Source: Hydrotalea sp.
GTDB lineage: Bacteria > Bacteroidota > Bacteroidia > Chitinophagales > Chitinophagaceae
Direction: 5' to 3'
Length of the DNA: 64,000 nt
Assembly (NCBI GenBank): GCA_022402565.1
Contig: JAKRSC010000028.1
Span: 186,001 to 250,000, forward strand
Below, piece by piece: positions 8,842 to 16,966 of this stretch. The position numbers and the translations under genes were made by a program. How positions within the stretch are numbered: the stretch's first letter is position 1; each line of letters opens with the position of its first letter. Below the pieces are notes generated by a model that did not search any database, was not told the origin of the DNA, and saw only the letters and a program-made list of their open reading frames with translations.

Positions 8842-9510
8842 ATGGAACGGGAAAAAGTACATATTGAGTCTGAATTACAGGAAGTTGCACCTCAACTGGT
8901 GCATCTATCTGGTAACCACCACTGGCAGATTCCTAGCGGATATTTCGACCAATTGCCCGACCGATTGATGTGGAAGATTAGAGGGAAGAAAGTTCAGGCA
9001 GCTTCTATTCCTGAAGGCTATTTCGAACATTTACCCAATCGTATTTTAGAACGAATACGCACAGAATCAAGCAGGGAAATAAGACAAGAAGAATTGCCTC
9101 AATGGCTGTTAGATCTTCGCACAAATCCTACTTATAAGGTTCCTGCTGGTTATTTTGAAGAAGTTAGATTGCCCATTAGGTCGCAAGCTAAAGTGGTGGC
9201 TATGTCTGCCCGCCGCGTTTGGGGCTATGTTGCAGCAGCTGTTGTTACTGGTTTATTGGTTTGGGGCGGATGGATGCAATTGGATGCCGGTGAGCAAGCT
9301 AATATGGATATAGCGAGTGAGGTGAAACAGATCAGTGATGACGGATTAGAAGAATATTTGTGGGAGCCCAATGAATATTTGGTATCGTCTAAGCTCATGT
9401 TAGATGGTCCTGGTATTCCTCAAATGGATGCTTCTGTAGCTTTGCTAACAGACGATGAATTGGAGTATTATTTAGATAAAGACCCTTATAACACAAGTGA
9501 AAGTTTTTAG
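8842..9510 (+). CDS. Single-pass membrane protein with GYF repeats, candidate anti-sigma factor
   Basis: A 222-residue protein with one membrane segment at about residues 130-147 (VWGYVAAAVVTGLLVWGG). The N-terminal part contains three related units of the form P-x-GYF-x-x-L-P-x-R-x-x-x-x-I-R: IPSGYFDQLPDRLMWKIR, IPEGYFEHLPNRILERIR and a shorter VPAGYFEEV. No enzymatic domain is recognised. It lies 32 bp after the ECF sigma gene, the usual place for a membrane anti-sigma factor, and the topology fits, but it lacks a recognisable zinc anti-sigma motif. Function is therefore inferred from position only. Confidence 0.65.
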   Translation: MEREKVHIESELQEVAPQLVHLSGNHHWQIPSGYFDQLPDRLMWKIRGKKVQAASIPEGYFEHLPNRILERIRTESSREIRQEELPQWLLDLRTNPTYKVPAGYFEEVRLPIRSQAKVVAMSARRVWGYVAAAVVTGLLVWGGWMQLDAGEQANMDIASEVKQISDDGLEEYLWEPNEYLVSSKLMLDGPGIPQMDASVALLTDDELEYYLDKDPYNTSESF

Positions 9511-9514
9511 TAGT

Positions 9515-9955
9515 ATGAAAAAAGGATGGTTTATATGGCTTTTATGGGTAGGCTTATTGCCTGCTGCTTTAGCCCAGCCGCCAGATAGGCCGCCTGGTAA
9601 AGGTCCTGGCGGGTACAATCGCCCAGATTCTGCTATGGTAGAAGCTGTAAAAATTGCATTTGTTACCAAGCGACTTCAATTAACACCCGATGAAGCGCAG
9701 CGCTTTTGGCCAACTTACAATAAGTACATTGATGAAATGCGCAAAACCCGAAGAGAGTTTAGGAAGGATGAGTTGGTTTTTGAAGAGAAAGCTTTGGAAA
9801 TTAGAAAGCGATACAGAGAAGAGTTTAGAAAAATATTAGGTGAAGAACGGGTTACTCAAATTTATAATGTTGACCGAGAGTTTAGAGATATGATTCGTAA
9901 AGAGCTACAAGAGAGACAACGAATGCGGCAGGGCGGGAATGGTCAGCGTAAGTAA
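9515..9955 (+). CDS. Secreted Spy/CpxP-like periplasmic protein
   Basis: A 146-residue exported protein: signal peptide (about residues 1-20, ending ALAQ), a Pro/Gly-rich linker (PPDRPPGKGPGGYNRP), then a long charged helical region with an LTPDEAQRFWPTYNKY motif resembling the LTxxQ motif of Spy/CpxP chaperones. I infer a periplasmic sensing or chaperone role connected to the sigma factor two genes upstream. The start is placed at the ATG at 9515, directly before the signal peptide; an ATG at 9497 would overlap the preceding gene. A strong terminator follows. Confidence 0.7.
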   Translation: MKKGWFIWLLWVGLLPAALAQPPDRPPGKGPGGYNRPDSAMVEAVKIAFVTKRLQLTPDEAQRFWPTYNKYIDEMRKTRREFRKDELVFEEKALEIRKRYREEFRKILGEERVTQIYNVDREFRDMIRKELQERQRMRQGGNGQRK

Positions 9956-9967
9956 CCGTATACTTAA

Positions 9968-10007
9968 CGAAAAAGCGGCTGTTCATCTAAGAGCAGCCGC
10001 TTTTTTA
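9968..10007 (+). terminator. Rho-independent terminator after the sigma-factor operon
   Basis: Inverted repeat AAAAGCGGCTG / CAGCCGCTTTTTT with a 12-nt loop and a T-run, 13 bp after the Spy-like gene stop. It can also act on the opposite strand for the convergent lipoprotein gene. Confidence 0.85.
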
Positions 10008-10029
10008 TTGTAGTTCGAGATTGTATGAA

Positions 10030-10560
10030 TTATCTAGACCTGCCTTTGCCATCTTCTGACACAACTCTTACTCTTCTTACTCTTCCTGTATTTTGTTGCG
10101 AAGGCATGAAAAATCTGATATCACCATCAAGGTATAATTCATCTTTTGCAGAGCTTAAGAATTTTTCAATAACTCCAAAGCTAACAACAGCTTCGCCAGT
10201 TATTACATTGTTCAATGCCACTTGTGCAGGTGCTATAATATTTCCAACTTTATCAGTTACAAATAATTTTGTTTCTTGCTTAAAACCATCTTTCTCATTG
10301 TAGCCAGTTGTCATTTTGCTCCAAGGTCCGCTAAAACTTCCTTTCACCGAATAGATTAAAGTTACAGTTTGTGTTTTTTCATCAAACTCTTTGCCTACAG
10401 AAGTCGCTTCGGTTTTCCAGCCTAGGTTCCAAACCTGCTCTTTTTGTGCTTCTACAGCAACGTTGTTGGTTAATTCATTTGAATGGCTTGGGGTGCTCAA
10501 TTGCTTTTCGCAAGAAGTGAAAGCAGTACCTACTGCTAAAAGGAATAAAAATGTACGCAT
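10030..10560 (-). CDS. Predicted lipoprotein of unknown function
   Basis: A 176-residue protein. From the ATG ending at 10560 it has a signal sequence (MRTFLFLLAVGTAFTSC) with a lipobox-like end and Cys at about residue 17. The mature part has alternating strands and several Trp residues and ends in a basic segment rich in Arg, Val and Ser. No family is recognised. It is monocistronic, convergent with the sigma-factor operon. Confidence 0.6.
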   Translation of the reverse strand: MRTFLFLLAVGTAFTSCEKQLSTPSHSNELTNNVAVEAQKEQVWNLGWKTEATSVGKEFDEKTQTVTLIYSVKGSFSGPWSKMTTGYNEKDGFKQETKLFVTDKVGNIIAPAQVALNNVITGEAVVSFGVIEKFLSSAKDELYLDGDIRFFMPSQQNTGRVRRVRVVSEDGKGRSR

Positions 10561-10692
10561 GTTGTTTTGTTTTTGGTAGCACAAACTTCGAAAGTTTACA
10601 TGCGATGCAGTTATAGGAGTTTATGAATCTCAGATTTGATTTTGTGAATGGTTGATTTTGATTTGTGAGGTGTAATAAATGAATAGCAAACA

Positions 10693-10722
10693 CAAAAAAA
10701 TCCCATCGTAATAGATGGGATT
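10693..10722 (-). terminator. Rho-independent terminator of rng
   Basis: Read on the minus strand: TCCCATC stem, six-base loop, GATGGGA stem, then seven T. It lies about 35-65 bp after the rng stop. Confidence 0.8.
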
Positions 10723-10757
10723 GAATCATGTTAGATATGGAAGATGCTTTTCGGCAT

Positions 10758-12311
10758 TTAGAATTTGATTTCTTCTTCATTTGCATCAAAGAAGCGGAAT
10801 TCAATTAGGTGAAATTGGTTATTAGCTTCCACCTTAAGCTGACGCGTATATTTTTTCTTCCACTGATGAATGATAGAAGACCAGAGCCAACCTTTTGATA
10901 AATGTGAGAAAACAATAGGGTGTACTTCTAAGCGCAATTGCTTGTGGCCATGCGTTACCAAATATTGTAAACGCTTCTCCATTTCGTCTTCTAAAACCAA
11001 AGTAGAAGTTACTTTTCCTGTTCCATTACAAACTGGACAAGACTCGCTGGTGTTAATAGTTACTTCGGGCCGCATACGCTGACGCGTAATTTGCATAAGC
11101 CCAAATTTTGAAATTGGAAGAACAGAATGTTTAGCACGATCGGTGCGCATAAATTCTTCCATTGCATCTTGAAGCTTACGCTTATTATCGGGCAATTTCA
11201 TGTCTATGAAATCCACCACAATAATTCCGCCTATATCACGCAAACGAAGTTGACGGGCAATTTCTTCTGCGGCTTCTAAGTTGGTTTGTAAAGCGTTTTC
11301 TTCTTGGTTATTGCTAATACTCTTATATCCACTGTTCACATCAATAACATGCAAAGCTTCGGTATGCTCAATAATTAAATAAGCACCACTGTTGAGGTTC
11401 ACCGTTTTGCCAAAAGAAGCTTTTACTTGTTTGGTTATGCCATAGTGATCGAAAATAGAAGCACCATTATTATACAAGCTAACGATATCTTGTTTGTCGG
11501 GTGCAATTCGTTGTAAATACGATTTGGTATCATTGTACATACCACGATCGTTCACAACAATCTTATGAAAATCGTTGCTGAGCAAATCGCGCAAGATACT
11601 TGTAGTTTTATCCTGCTCACTCATGATTTTAGCAGGAGCTTCAGCGTTGCGTAGGTTTTCCTGAATATTCTTCCATGTTTCAGCAAGCGATAATAAATCC
11701 TGGTGCAATTCGGCCGTACTCTTTCCTTCAGCTGCAGTTCTAACAATAACACCAAAATTTTTGGGTCGAATAGATTCTACAATTTTATGTAAACGCTTGC
11801 GCTCATCAGAGGATTGTATTTTCTTTGAAACAGCAACAATTTCATTAAATGGAGTAAGTACTACAAAACGGCCTGGTAAAGAAAGTTCACAACTTAATCT
11901 TGGTCCTTTTGCTGCAATGGGCTCTTTTAAAATCTGAACAAGCACACTTGGCTTGCCATTGAGTACTTCATTGATTTTACCAGTTTTAATTATTTCGGGT
12001 TCGGTTTGAAACTTTCCGAAATCAAATCCACCGGGCTCTTGATCATGGATAGCCATTTGAGTGAATTTGATGATTGATCTGGCATAAGGACTTAGATCTG
12101 TATAATGGAGAAATCCATCTTTATCGGCACCAACATCTACAAATGCGGCATTCATACCTGGCACCAGCTTTTTCACTTTTCCCAGATACAAATCACCTAC
12201 GGTAAAACTAGCATCATGACTTTCTTGATGAAGTTCAACCAGTTTTTTATCTTCTAGCAATGCAATTTCCACACCATGTGCGGTGGCATTGATTACAATT
12301 TCTTTGTTCAC
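10758..12311 (-). CDS. rng: Ribonuclease G/E family endoribonuclease
   Basis: Single-strand-specific endoribonuclease for rRNA processing and mRNA decay. The 517-residue protein has the S1-like RNA-binding insertion near the N-terminus (VGDLYLGKVKKLVPGMNAAFVDVG), the catalytic DNase I-like region with IHVIDVNSG and GGIIVVDFIDM carrying the metal-binding Asp residues, and the zinc-link CPVCNGTGKV. There is no long C-terminal degradosome scaffold, so it is RNase G-like. The start codon is GTG. The mS38-like, TPR and HU genes lie upstream on the same strand, each possibly separately terminated. Confidence 0.94.
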   Translation of the reverse strand: MNKEIVINATAHGVEIALLEDKKLVELHQESHDASFTVGDLYLGKVKKLVPGMNAAFVDVGADKDGFLHYTDLSPYARSIIKFTQMAIHDQEPGGFDFGKFQTEPEIIKTGKINEVLNGKPSVLVQILKEPIAAKGPRLSCELSLPGRFVVLTPFNEIVAVSKKIQSSDERKRLHKIVESIRPKNFGVIVRTAAEGKSTAELHQDLLSLAETWKNIQENLRNAEAPAKIMSEQDKTTSILRDLLSNDFHKIVVNDRGMYNDTKSYLQRIAPDKQDIVSLYNNGASIFDHYGITKQVKASFGKTVNLNSGAYLIIEHTEALHVIDVNSGYKSISNNQEENALQTNLEAAEEIARQLRLRDIGGIIVVDFIDMKLPDNKRKLQDAMEEFMRTDRAKHSVLPISKFGLMQITRQRMRPEVTINTSESCPVCNGTGKVTSTLVLEDEMEKRLQYLVTHGHKQLRLEVHPIVFSHLSKGWLWSSIIHQWKKKYTRQLKVEANNQFHLIEFRFFDANEEEIKF

Positions 12312-12458
12312 GGTTTCGCAACTTTATACTGCATCACAATAACCCCATGAGTTGAGGCTGTTTGGATTTGTTACAACGATTGCCGAAGAGAGAGGATAGG
12401 TAGGTAAAGTTGCTGAAGAGAAGGAAAATAGGCGGCAATCGGAGTAGAATACACAAGT

Positions 12459-12491
12459 GCAAAAACCACCCTAGAGAAGGATGGTTTTTGC
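12459..12491 (-). terminator. Rho-independent terminator downstream of the mS38-like gene
   Basis: Inverted repeat GCAAAAACCACC / GGATGGTTTTTGC around a short loop, starting about 13 bp after the stop codon of the 31-residue gene. The stem itself contains the A/T run. Confidence 0.65.
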
Positions 12492-12503
12492 TCAAGAGAA
12501 CAA

Positions 12504-12599
12504 TTATTTATTCTTTTTCTTATGACGGTTCTTTCTCAGACGCTTCTTCCGCTTGTGCGTCGCAATTTTATGACGCTTTCTTTTTTTACCACAAGGCAT
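12504..12599 (-). CDS. 31-residue AURKAIP1/COX24-domain (mS38-like) basic protein
   Basis: A very short gene: a minus-strand ATG ending at 12599 opens a frame of 31 codons to the TAA at 12504-12506. The product starts MPCGKKRKRHKIATHKRKKR and is almost entirely Lys, Arg and His. This is the Bacteroidota version of the AURKAIP1/COX24 domain, related to mitochondrial ribosomal protein mS38, so a ribosome-associated role is likely; I infer this from the characteristic sequence. It has its own terminator and precedes rng. Confidence 0.85.
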   Translation of the reverse strand: MPCGKKRKRHKIATHKRKKRLRKNRHKKKNK

Positions 12600-12633
12600 A
12601 AGACATGCTTTTTACTTGGTTATACAATAAGGT

Positions 12634-13506
12634 TTATTTACTCAATTCTTGTATGCGTTTGTTCAATTCGTCGAGTACTTGTGGCACTTGTATTTGCTTT
12701 TTAGCAGTTTGGTACCATTTTATAGCACTCTTTTTATCGCCCATGGCTTCGTAACATTCAGCAGCATGAAACATGGCTTCTATATTACGAGGCTCAGCTG
12801 CCAGTACTTTTTCAAACCGTTCTGCAGCTTTGTCCCATTGGCCGCTTCTCTTTCCGCCTAAACCCAACATCATGTTGGCATAAGCGTTCGATGGCTGTTT
12901 ATCGGCAATTTCGCGGAGCGGTAAAATGCCTTCCATTGGGTTGGAAGAGAGGTTGCCAAAAATGTAGCAAGCTCCCAATCCAATTTTAGCTGAATCGTTG
13001 CTCGGATTCAATACCAGGGCCTTCTCAAAAAGAACTTTCGCATGACCTGCCATCCATTCGGCTAGCAGGTGGTCTTGTTCAGGAATTAGGTTCTCCAAAA
13101 ACAGACGGGCGGCAAAGGTGAGGCTTTTTTCAGAATTTTCCAACTTTGCAGCTTCTGCGAGGTAGTGGGCATAAGGTTCGAAGAGCCGGATACTGTCTTT
13201 CCAGAAGGAGGCAAGTTGCTGATAAACTTTAATTTGTTGGGCTTTTACATCGCCGCGGACAACGGCATTTTCTAATTGAAGTACACGTTCTAACTGATTG
13301 GGAGTCAATCGCTGTTTCGCTTTTGCCAATAATGAGTCGAACTCAAGCGGCGGATGATCTTCATGGTTATGACCTGCATGATCACCTCCAGCTTGCGCTG
13401 TAGGAGGAGTGGGTGGAGCTTGTGGAGGAATATTATTTCCAAAGAAATAGAGACCAAATAGTAAAAGGATACCACCAGATACCCAAAAGAGTTGCTGTTT
13501 ATTCAC
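12634..13506 (-). CDS. Membrane-anchored tetratricopeptide-repeat protein
   Basis: A 290-residue protein with an N-terminal membrane anchor (about residues 7-24), a Pro-rich and then His-rich segment (DHAGHNHEDHPP), and a helical C-terminal half with TPR-like units. Examples are KVLFEKALVLNPSNDSAKIGLG, around residues 160-180, and AAERFEKVLAAEPRNIEAMFHAAECYEAMGD, around 225-255 (interrupted here as three parts: AAERFEKVLAAEP, RNIEAMFHAAEC, YEAMGD). TPR proteins are scaffolds; no partner is evident. It starts 20 bp after the HU gene on the same strand and may be co-transcribed with it. Confidence 0.8.
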   Translation of the reverse strand: MNKQQLFWVSGGILLLFGLYFFGNNIPPQAPPTPPTAQAGGDHAGHNHEDHPPLEFDSLLAKAKQRLTPNQLERVLQLENAVVRGDVKAQQIKVYQQLASFWKDSIRLFEPYAHYLAEAAKLENSEKSLTFAARLFLENLIPEQDHLLAEWMAGHAKVLFEKALVLNPSNDSAKIGLGACYIFGNLSSNPMEGILPLREIADKQPSNAYANMMLGLGGKRSGQWDKAAERFEKVLAAEPRNIEAMFHAAECYEAMGDKKSAIKWYQTAKKQIQVPQVLDELNKRIQELSK

Positions 13507-13526
13507 GAAATCAATTTGGCGCGAAG

Positions 13527-13817
13527 TTACTCTTCGCGGCGCTTAGATTTCACTTCATTAACAAATTCTTTAGCCGGCTTAAAAGCAGGAATAAAATGTT
13601 CAGGTATTTCTACTGAAACGTTCTTTTTGATGTTTCTACCAATTTTAGCTGCACGCTTTTTGGTAATAAAACTGCCAAAGCCGCGGATGTAGATGTTCTG
13701 GCCATTTGCGAGGCTTTGTTTAACTTCTTTGAACATTGTTTCGAGGGTCACCAGTACATCTACCTTAGGGATGCCTGTTTTTTCCGAGATTTGACTAATT
13801 AAATCAGATTTGCGCAT
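13527..13817 (-). CDS. HU/IHF-family DNA-binding protein
   Basis: Small nucleoid protein that bends DNA as a dimer. The 96-residue protein shows the N-terminal helices (MRKSDLISQISEKTGIPKVDV), the family signature IYIRGFGSFITKKRAA at about residues 42-57, and the beta-arm with the tip Pro in VEIPEHFIPAFKPAKEF. The C-terminus is basic. It lies upstream of the TPR protein gene and divergent from mutY. HU/IHF-type genes next to mutY-ssb-gldE are a familiar arrangement in this phylum. Confidence 0.94.
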   Translation of the reverse strand: MRKSDLISQISEKTGIPKVDVLVTLETMFKEVKQSLANGQNIYIRGFGSFITKKRAAKIGRNIKKNVSVEIPEHFIPAFKPAKEFVNEVKSKRREE

Positions 13818-13985
13818 GACGGAGGTTATTAAAAAGGTTGACGGAATATGTGTAATTGGGCCTCACAACAAGAACCCAAAAATATGAAAAATAAATAGAC
13901 ATTAGTCGCTGATTATGAATGAATTTACGCAATGTTTTGACAAGTCGTGCTTTTGTGAAACCAAACTCTTCTTTACTTCAACAAA

Positions 13986-15083
13986 ATGCCCTCAATGAGC
14001 CTACAAATCTCTGAATTGGACTTGGTTAGGTTCAGAAAAGCCTTGATGAAGTGGAACAGTAGCGATAATAAGCGCGATTTACCATGGAAAGGAATTGGAA
14101 ACCCTTACTATATCTGGTTGAGTGAGGTGATTTTGCAGCAGACTCGCGTAGAACAAGGTTTATCGTATTACCTAAAATTTATTTCGGCTTTTCCAACTAT
14201 TCATGATTTAGCTTCTGCAAAGGATGAAGAAGTCTTAAAAATGTGGGAGGGCCTGGGATATTACAATAGATGTAGGAATCTATTAGCCACAGCGCGTTAT
14301 ATAGCTTTTGAATGTAAGTCGGAGTTTCCATCAACTTTTGAGGGATTATTAGCGCTCAAAGGAATTGGTCCGTACACAGCGGCAGCCATTGGCTCCTTTG
14401 CTTTTAACTTGCCTTATGCAGTGGTAGATGGTAATGTATACAGAGTATTGGCTCGCTATTTTGGAGTTGATTTACCCAGCGATGGGACTGAAGGAAAAAA
14501 GTTTTTTCAGGACTTGGCAAATGCAACGTTAGACGCAAAAAAGCCAGCTATTTACAACCAAGCTATCATGGATTTTGGAGCAACGGTTTGCAAGCCTCAA
14601 CTGCCTTTATGCGGTGTTTGTGCTTTGCAGATGTCTTGTAAAGCTTTCAATGAAGGAAGAGTAGACCAATTGCCTGTTAAACATAAGCGAGTAGAAAGAA
14701 AAAAGCGTTATTTCAATTATTTTGTTTTTAAAGTAGGCGAAGAAATTCTAATTCACCAACGAAATGAAGTAGATATTTGGAAGGATTTATTTGAGTTCTT
14801 TTTGCTAGAAACAGCTCAACCCATTCAGTGGGATGAATGTACCATTTCAGAAGTGCTGAAAAAAAATCTGGGAATTTCAAATTTCGGCCTACTCTCCCAA
14901 CCTTTCAAAGTGCGTCAGCATTTAACCCACAGGACTGTTGAGTCGCAATTTATTCCTATTAGAATCAATAAAATTCCAAAGGCGCTAGCACATTTAATTC
15001 CGGTTCATAGGAATGAGTTAAACAAGTATGCCTTTCCCAAAACTATTCAAGACTATTTAGCCGAATTCTTAAAATTGGCATAG
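13986..15083 (+). CDS. mutY: A/G-specific adenine glycosylase MutY
   Basis: Removes adenine mispaired with 8-oxoguanine. The 365-residue protein has the catalytic Glu motif WLSEVILQQTRVEQG, the HhH motif LKGIGPYTAAAIGSFAF and the catalytic Asp in AVVDGNVYRVLARY. Its four-cysteine [4Fe-4S] loop has the exact C-x6-C-x2-C-x5-C spacing (CKPQLPLCGVCALQMSC). A NUDIX-like 8-oxoG recognition domain occupies about residues 230-360. Met4 is an alternative start. It is followed by ssb, gldE and gldD on the same strand. Confidence 0.96.
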   Translation: MPSMSLQISELDLVRFRKALMKWNSSDNKRDLPWKGIGNPYYIWLSEVILQQTRVEQGLSYYLKFISAFPTIHDLASAKDEEVLKMWEGLGYYNRCRNLLATARYIAFECKSEFPSTFEGLLALKGIGPYTAAAIGSFAFNLPYAVVDGNVYRVLARYFGVDLPSDGTEGKKFFQDLANATLDAKKPAIYNQAIMDFGATVCKPQLPLCGVCALQMSCKAFNEGRVDQLPVKHKRVERKKRYFNYFVFKVGEEILIHQRNEVDIWKDLFEFFLLETAQPIQWDECTISEVLKKNLGISNFGLLSQPFKVRQHLTHRTVESQFIPIRINKIPKALAHLIPVHRNELNKYAFPKTIQDYLAEFLKLA

Positions 15084-15149
15084 AAGGAATCTTTTTATCT
15101 AAAAAGGCCGTAATTTTAAGACAGAACATAAACGGATAAATCAATTCTT

Positions 15150-15566
15150 ATGAGAGGAGTTAATCGCGTTACCTTAATTGGCAACCTTGGAAAGGACCCG
15201 GATGTGCAAACCTTAGAAGGCAATATTGCTGTTGCGAAATTTCCATTAGCTACAACTGAAACATACAAAGATCGATCGGGTAAGTTAGTTTCTCAAACAG
15301 AATGGCATACAGTTGTGCTATGGAGAGGCTTGGCTGAGTTGGCTCAGAAGTATTTGCATAAGGGAAGTTTAATTTATGTGGAAGGCAGACTAAGAACCAG
15401 AACTTGGGATGATAAAGAGGGGAATAAAAAATTTGCAACGGAAGTTGTAGGAGATAACCTAATTATGCTAGATAAAAGAAATGATGGGGGATCTCATGGT
15501 TCAGATGCTTACGGTGGATTTGATGTGCCTGAAATGGGCACTGGTCCTGATGAATCGGGCTTTTAA
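15150..15566 (+). CDS. ssb: Single-stranded DNA-binding protein
   Basis: OB-fold protein coating single-stranded DNA in replication and repair. The 138-residue product begins MRGVNRVTLIGNLGKDPDV, typical of SSB, and has the WHTVVLWRGLAELAQKYL and KGSLIYVEGRLRTRTW segments (about residues 50-85). The tail is Gly/Asp-rich but ends PDESGF, not the usual DDDIPF/DDLPF-type tip that recruits partner proteins. It lies between mutY and gldE. The OB domain is complete, so identity is firm. Confidence 0.95.
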   Translation: MRGVNRVTLIGNLGKDPDVQTLEGNIAVAKFPLATTETYKDRSGKLVSQTEWHTVVLWRGLAELAQKYLHKGSLIYVEGRLRTRTWDDKEGNKKFATEVVGDNLIMLDKRNDGGSHGSDAYGGFDVPEMGTGPDESGF

Positions 15567-15577
15567 TTTGCCTGCCT

Positions 15578-15585
15578 TATTTTTG
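15578..15585 (+). promoter_or_regulatory. Putative -7 promoter element of gldE
   Basis: TATTTTTG matches the Bacteroidota -7 consensus TAnnTTTG, 34 bp upstream of the gldE ATG and just after the ssb stop. No clear -33 TTTG at the correct spacing. Confidence 0.3.
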
Positions 15586-15619
15586 CACAAGGCTCGCATA
15601 TTGCTCACTAAAATTTTAG

Positions 15620-16966
15620 ATGTTGGACTATCACTCGGTTGAACAATTTTTACAACAAGGATTATTCTTTACTGCTGCAATTAATGTACAGGGAACCACT
15701 GTACTAATGATTGTGTTATTTCTATTGTTGTTTCTTTCTTTTGTTTTATCTGGCTCAGAAGTTGCATTCTTTTCATTGTCGTATAAAGATGTAAACATCC
15801 TCAAGACAAAATCAGATCCTGCTTGTCAGCGTATTGTTGATTTATTGGAAGAGCCAAAAAAATTGCTCGGCTCGCTCTTAATTGGAAATAGCTTTGTGAA
15901 TATCGCTATCATTATTATTAGTAATTTATTGATAGATGATTTATTCGATTTTGAAAAAATAGATCAGGCTTGGATTGAATTTGTGATTAAGGTATTGGCT
16001 GTTTCATTTGTGCTAGTGTTGTTTGGTGAAGTAATGCCTAAAGTCTTAGCCACTCAAAATAATATTCGCTTTGCCAAAGATTTCTCCTTATTGGTACAGG
16101 CGTTTGTATACGCCACCAGCGGTTTAAGTAATAGGTTGGTTTCTTTTTCCGATTATGTTGAAAAGCGTTTGGCTAAAACTTCTAATGCTGCTAATCGGTT
16201 AGCCGAACTTGATCAAGCAATTGACTTAACCAATGATAATGATGCATCTGAAAAAGAAAAAAGCATTTTAAAAGGCATTGTTAAGTTTGGAAACATTACC
16301 GTTAAGCAAATTATGCGCACCCGACTGGAAGTTATAGCAATTGATGAACAAATCAACTTTAAGGAACTTATTACTTCTGTTGAAGAACATCAATATAGCA
16401 GGGTGCCAGTGTATAGAGAGGATATTGATAATGTAGTAGGAATGATTCACTCAAAAGATCTTTTGCCACATTTAAATGAAGCTGAAAATTATGATTGGCA
16501 GCAGTTGCTTCGTCCAGCATATTTTGTGCACGAACAAAAAATGATTGAAGATTTATTACAAGAATTTCAGTTAAAGCGCATTCATTTTGCAGTTGTGGTA
16601 GATGAATTTGGAGGCACAAGTGGTATTGTAACCATGGAGGATATTTTGGAAGAGGTAATAGGTGAAATTAAAGATGAATTTGATGAAGAGGAATCTGGCT
16701 TCAAAAAAATTGATGAGTATAACTATATCATTGAAGGTAGAAATATGATCCACGATGTCTGTCGCTTTATGGGCCTACCTCTTGATACATTTGATAGTGT
16801 ACGTGGTGATAGCGATTCTTTAGGCGGATTAATTTTTGAACTTTCAGGCGATATTCCTTCTGTATCTCAAGTACTTACTGCTGGCGATTTTGAATTTACA
16901 GTGTTAGAGTTAGAGCGCAACAGAGTGAAACGTGTAAAAATTACTATACAACCTCAATCGGAATGA
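15620..16966 (+). CDS. gldE: Gliding motility-associated protein GldE (CNNM/CBS membrane protein)
   Basis: Membrane protein needed with GldD for type IX secretion/gliding in Flavobacterium. The 448-residue protein has the usual hemolysin C/CorC-type layout. An N-terminal DUF21/CNNM region has about four membrane segments (residues 25-200, with FVLSGSEVAFFSLS and LVLFGEVMPKVLA). A CBS-domain pair follows (about 225-345, FGNITVKQIMRTRLEV and VVVDEFGGTSGIVTMEDILEEVIGE split across strands), and then a C-terminal CorC/HlyC transporter-associated domain (360-440). It is called GldE and not a generic CorC protein because gldD follows with a 4-bp overlap. Confidence 0.92.
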   Translation: MLDYHSVEQFLQQGLFFTAAINVQGTTVLMIVLFLLLFLSFVLSGSEVAFFSLSYKDVNILKTKSDPACQRIVDLLEEPKKLLGSLLIGNSFVNIAIIIISNLLIDDLFDFEKIDQAWIEFVIKVLAVSFVLVLFGEVMPKVLATQNNIRFAKDFSLLVQAFVYATSGLSNRLVSFSDYVEKRLAKTSNAANRLAELDQAIDLTNDNDASEKEKSILKGIVKFGNITVKQIMRTRLEVIAIDEQINFKELITSVEEHQYSRVPVYREDIDNVVGMIHSKDLLPHLNEAENYDWQQLLRPAYFVHEQKMIEDLLQEFQLKRIHFAVVVDEFGGTSGIVTMEDILEEVIGEIKDEFDEEESGFKKIDEYNYIIEGRNMIHDVCRFMGLPLDTFDSVRGDSDSLGGLIFELSGDIPSVSQVLTAGDFEFTVLELERNRVKRVKITIQPQSE

